Part shown: positions 61,705-64,000 of the stretch, in pieces
Layout: every line of letters begins with the position of its first letter
How positions within the stretch are numbered: the first letter of the stretch is position 1
DNA from: Companilactobacillus huachuanensis
Lineage (GTDB): Bacteria > Bacillota > Bacilli > Lactobacillales > Lactobacillaceae
Length of the DNA: 64,000 bases
Direction of reading: 5' to 3'
NCBI RefSeq assembly: GCF_005404815.1
Contig: NZ_BJDF01000003.1
Coordinates: 1 to 64,000 of the forward strand
The notes under the pieces: model-generated
Told to the model about the DNA's origin: nothing
What the model saw: only the letters and a program-made list of their open reading frames with translations
The model's database searches: none
Translations under genes and position numbers: made by a program

Positions 61705-61932
61705 ATTCATTGTTTTTGATATGTTAAAAATTGGAACGTGCCTGATTAAAAATAACCTGTTATACTATGGACATACAAAAAGAGAGATGCAATAGTTACA
61801 TCTCTCAATTATATATGTTTGTAGTAAACACAAAAGATATAGTAAATCAGTGGTTAAATCTATCTTTTCGGTCTTTTGTATTACTATTTTGATAGGCCTA
61901 ATTAACTTTTGCAGAAGTTAATTTTAAGAGGT

Positions 61933-62082
61933 CTATTTTTTTATTAGATCTTTAAATTTATCAATAGCAATAATTAATTTCCTCATGCCATCTAAAGTAT
62001 TCGCAGTTTCATTTAATAACTGTGAAATAGAGTTCATTAGATAAGCTAGAGATCCAATAAATATTGTTACCAATATAATCAC
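61933..62082 (-). CDS. Possible small hydrophobic peptide
   Basis: A minus-strand frame of 49 codons from GTG 62082, encoding VIILVTIFIGSLAYLMNS followed by a Lys/Asp-rich tail ending DLIKK. The frame extends upstream to a TAG at 62113-62115 and AAGGGA lies there, but no start codon at good spacing. It could be a type I toxin-like membrane peptide or a remnant. Confidence 0.3.
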   Translation of the reverse strand: MIILVTIFIGSLAYLMNSISQLLNETANTLDGMRKLIIAIDKFKDLIKK

Positions 62083-62338
62083 ACCAACCAGTGTTTCTAA
62101 GGCAGTTCCCTTCTAAGGAAAATGATGTTTTGATTGAACATTGACATCACTCACTTTCTTGGTTTTGCCATTGATTTACTATGGTTCCTATTATATCAAG
62201 GTTTTTAACTAATTTGTCGGTTGCAATTTCAAACATATTGATACCGTACAGGAGTAAAGCGCTTGGAAACATTGATAAATGGCTATTTTACCATGCGATA
62301 TAAGATATAGATTTTTTTAATTTTATATCGCTATATAT

Positions 62339-62392
62339 GGTTAAAACTCGTGAAAATATATTTAAATAAATAATTTTCACGAGTTTTAACAG
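62339..62392. terminator. Long symmetric hairpin
   Basis: GTTAAAACTCGTGAAAAT and ATTTTCACGAGTTTTAAC are a perfect 18-bp inverted repeat around an AT-only 18-base loop. Without a clear T-run it could be a terminator or replication or regulatory palindrome. Confidence 0.55.
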
Positions 62393-62477
62393 CTTATTTT
62401 CATGTGGCTACTTTAAAATATTACTAATTAAATAACCTTTAAACTCGCCAAAGTTTAGGGACGGTTATTTTTTTCGA

Positions 62478-62549
62478 TTAAATTCGAGTATTAGAACTAC
62501 CAACGTTGTAAAAGAGATCATCAACGTTAAAGTCCGGTAAAAAACTCAT
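62478..62549 (-). CDS. Possible 23-residue peptide
   Basis: ATG 62549 on the minus strand follows AAGGATAACC and opens a 23-codon frame, MSFLPDFNVDDLFYNVGS and five more residues. A hairpin AAATAACC...GGTTATTT lies just downstream. The good ribosome site makes translation plausible. No homologue known to me; could be chance. Confidence 0.25.
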   Translation of the reverse strand: MSFLPDFNVDDLFYNVGSSNTRI

Positions 62550-62725
62550 GGTTATCCTTCGAGAGGTAAAGCCATTTTATTAATCTCATAAGGCATCACC
62601 TCACAGTATCATGAAGTTAACTATCGCCATTGACTTGCTATCTTTAATATGATCTAATATCAATTAGATTAATGAAATCCATTTATTGAAATCTTAATAG
62701 ATCTCGGAATATTCATTTGAAAGCT

Positions 62726-62775
62726 AGAATATCTTGACCATCTCTGCGGTCACAAGATATTCTGGCTTTTTTTAT
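62726..62775 (+). terminator. Terminator-like hairpin upstream of the IS
   Basis: AGAATATCTTG and CAAGATATTCT form a stem followed by GGCTTTTTTTA. Confidence 0.8.
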
Positions 62776-62901
62776 TACACCCATCAGGTGTAATAAAATG
62801 TGAATGGAAAAAATAATTTATCAAAAAAATAATAAAAAAAGAACCCCACAATGTTATTGTGAAGTTGCGAAACAAAACAATAAGCAGAGCAGGAGTTCCT
62901 A

Positions 62902-64000
62902 ATGAACAATATACTAGACTATACACTAGATTTCAATCACAATATTTCTTTTTGCGATGATGGCACAGAACTTACTAATGACGCTGGATTACTTTTATTG
63001 AAAGACCATTTAATCCGAATCAATCTTGAACAGATGATTAAAGATGACTTTTCTGATGTTGAGTGGCGGAGCCACCCGAGATATCATCGTCCAATATTAT
63101 TGACACAAATAGTACTTCAAAAGATTGCCGGATATCCGAATGATTCTATGGCAAATTCATTAAAGGAAGATCCAGTCTTTAAACTTTGCCTAGGGCCAAA
63201 TAACTTGGCATCTCAACCTACAATCTCTAGATTTATTAATTGCTTGGATTCTAGAGCCATTGATAGTTTTAATGAGTTAAACATGGATCTAAATCAAAAA
63301 TTAATTATGCAAAAAAATCAGACTGAACAATTGATTGATGTCGACTCAACTCATTGTGACACCTACGGTGATCAAAATGAGTCGTCCTACAATGCTCACT
63401 ATTCATCTGTTGGTTTCCATCCATTGGTTGCTTTTGATGGTCTATCTGGAATGTTCTTGGGGGCACAACTTAGGCCCGGAAATGTTTATACTTCAACGGG
63501 TGTAGTTGATTTTTTAAGACCAATTATCGATTTTTATAAAAGATTTACTTGTGACATGAATGTATTAATTCGAGGAGACAGTGGATTTGCGACACCGGAA
63601 CTTTATCAATTATGTTTATCTCAAAAAGTTAATCTTCTCATCAAGCTTAAGGCTAACGCCAGGCTTGATGTATTAGCTGACAAATATGCCCAAAACATTG
63701 CTTTGGATGATTTCAAATCACATTATTTTAATCTTAACTATCGAGCATCATCATGGTCCGATGATATAAGACCAAGGGTAGTTTTAAAGGCAACTCGTCA
63801 TAATGGTGAGTTATTTTGTCGTTATGAATTTTTGGTTACGACCCTAACCGAGCTGTCAGTTTCTAAATTATTTCATATGTATAACAACAGAGGTGTTGCT
63901 GAAAATTTTATTAAAGAAGCCAAACGTGGATTTGGATTTGATAATACCAACAGTCATAATTTTCAAGCTAATCAAGTTCGTATGTGGTTAGCCATTTTGA
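62902..64000 (+). CDS. IS1380-family transposase (partial, cut by window end)
   Basis: An open frame of 366 codons from ATG 62902 runs to the right edge without a stop. GCAGGAG lies before the start. The N-terminus has DGTELTNDAGLLLLKD, as in IS1380-type transposases; the catalytic Asp positions are likely in DVDSTHCDTYG and LIRGDSGFATPELY, and the NNRGVAENFIKEAKRGF stretch holds the final Glu. The inverted repeat near CCCCACAATGTTATTGTGAA (from about 62844) would be the left end. Confidence 0.88.
   Translation, partial: MNNILDYTLDFNHNISFCDDGTELTNDAGLLLLKDHLIRINLEQMIKDDFSDVEWRSHPRYHRPILLTQIVLQKIAGYPNDSMANSLKEDPVFKLCLGPNNLASQPTISRFINCLDSRAIDSFNELNMDLNQKLIMQKNQTEQLIDVDSTHCDTYGDQNESSYNAHYSSVGFHPLVAFDGLSGMFLGAQLRPGNVYTSTGVVDFLRPIIDFYKRFTCDMNVLIRGDSGFATPELYQLCLSQKVNLLIKLKANARLDVLADKYAQNIALDDFKSHYFNLNYRASSWSDDIRPRVVLKATRHNGELFCRYEFLVTTLTELSVSKLFHMYNNRGVAENFIKEAKRGFGFDNTNSHNFQANQVRMWLAIL

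Larger units (their letters stand above)
61705..62901. other. Gene-poor stretch before the IS
   Basis: About 1.2 kb without a convincing gene. It contains the two small minus-strand frames, the palindrome at 62339-62392, and a terminator-like hairpin at 62726-62775. The left boundary of the following IS is probably near 62844. Confidence 0.5.

Overview
The window reads as low-GC Firmicutes chromosome, most likely a heterofermentative-type or related Lactobacillaceae of the Companilactobacillus kind. This rests on gene content (c-di-AMP and amino-sugar genes, comG operon, acetate kinase, AdhE, oleate hydratase, an LPxTG-type and a WxL-type surface protein, PTS genes), strong AGGAGG-type ribosome binding sites and AT-rich intergenic DNA. 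Genus is an inference from family resemblance only; no database search was possible. No rRNA, tRNA or CRISPR array was seen.

Layout. 1-151 is the tail of an IS630-type transposase. 0.4-10.3 kb is a housekeeping block: a CPA1 Na+/H+ antiporter, then cdaA-cdaR-glmM (c-di-AMP synthesis and phosphoglucosamine mutase), a divergent TauE/TetR pair and glmS. 11-17.7 kb holds an APC permease with a VanZ-like protein and a large BspA-type leucine-rich-repeat adhesin with 39 Asp-Pro-Thr repeats and an FPQTG sorting signal. 17.8-24.5 kb is yebC, the competence pseudopilus operon comGA-comGG, a YtxK-like methyltransferase and ackA. 25-29.6 kb holds oleate hydratase and adhE. 30-36.6 kb is a mixed block of transporters, GNAT acetyltransferases, a secreted glycerophosphodiesterase and an SMR exporter with a terminator hairpin in its leader. 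36.6-42.5 kb is a sugar operon (ROK kinase, PTS IIC, MupG/DUF871, PTS IIB, isomerase) facing a LacI regulator. 43-50.3 kb contains a WxL surface protein, an MFS transporter and small secreted or unknown proteins. 50.5-51.6 kb looks like a Panacea-type toxin-antitoxin pair. 53-61.7 kb is an accessory island of small, same-strand, often unknown genes: zinc-ribbon proteins, three paralogous single-pass membrane proteins, a lipoprotein, and several decayed copies. The window ends in an IS1380-type transposase, cut by the right edge.

The most striking signal is not coding. Two families of structured intergenic repeats are scattered through the window. Family 1 (at 0.2, 7.7, 10.4, 24.7, 42.6, 48.1 and 52.0 kb, with a short relative at 8.2 kb) has a long terminal stem enclosing three hairpins. 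The stems carry compensatory base changes; the longer copies have about 15-bp terminal inverted repeats, and two show 5-bp target duplications. One copy is split by a second, unrelated 160-bp MITE. Family 2 starts exactly at the TAG stop codon of glmM, ackA and adhE, and its stems also covary. Both look like mobile or co-opted structured elements, possibly RNAs.

Functional links: cdaA, cdaR and glmM form the usual c-di-AMP/amino-sugar unit, and glmS supplies glucosamine-6-phosphate to GlmM for cell-wall synthesis. The MupG operon may recover wall-derived amino sugars. ackA and adhE serve the acetyl-phosphate/acetyl-CoA ends of fermentation, and adhE carries Rex-like half-sites upstream.
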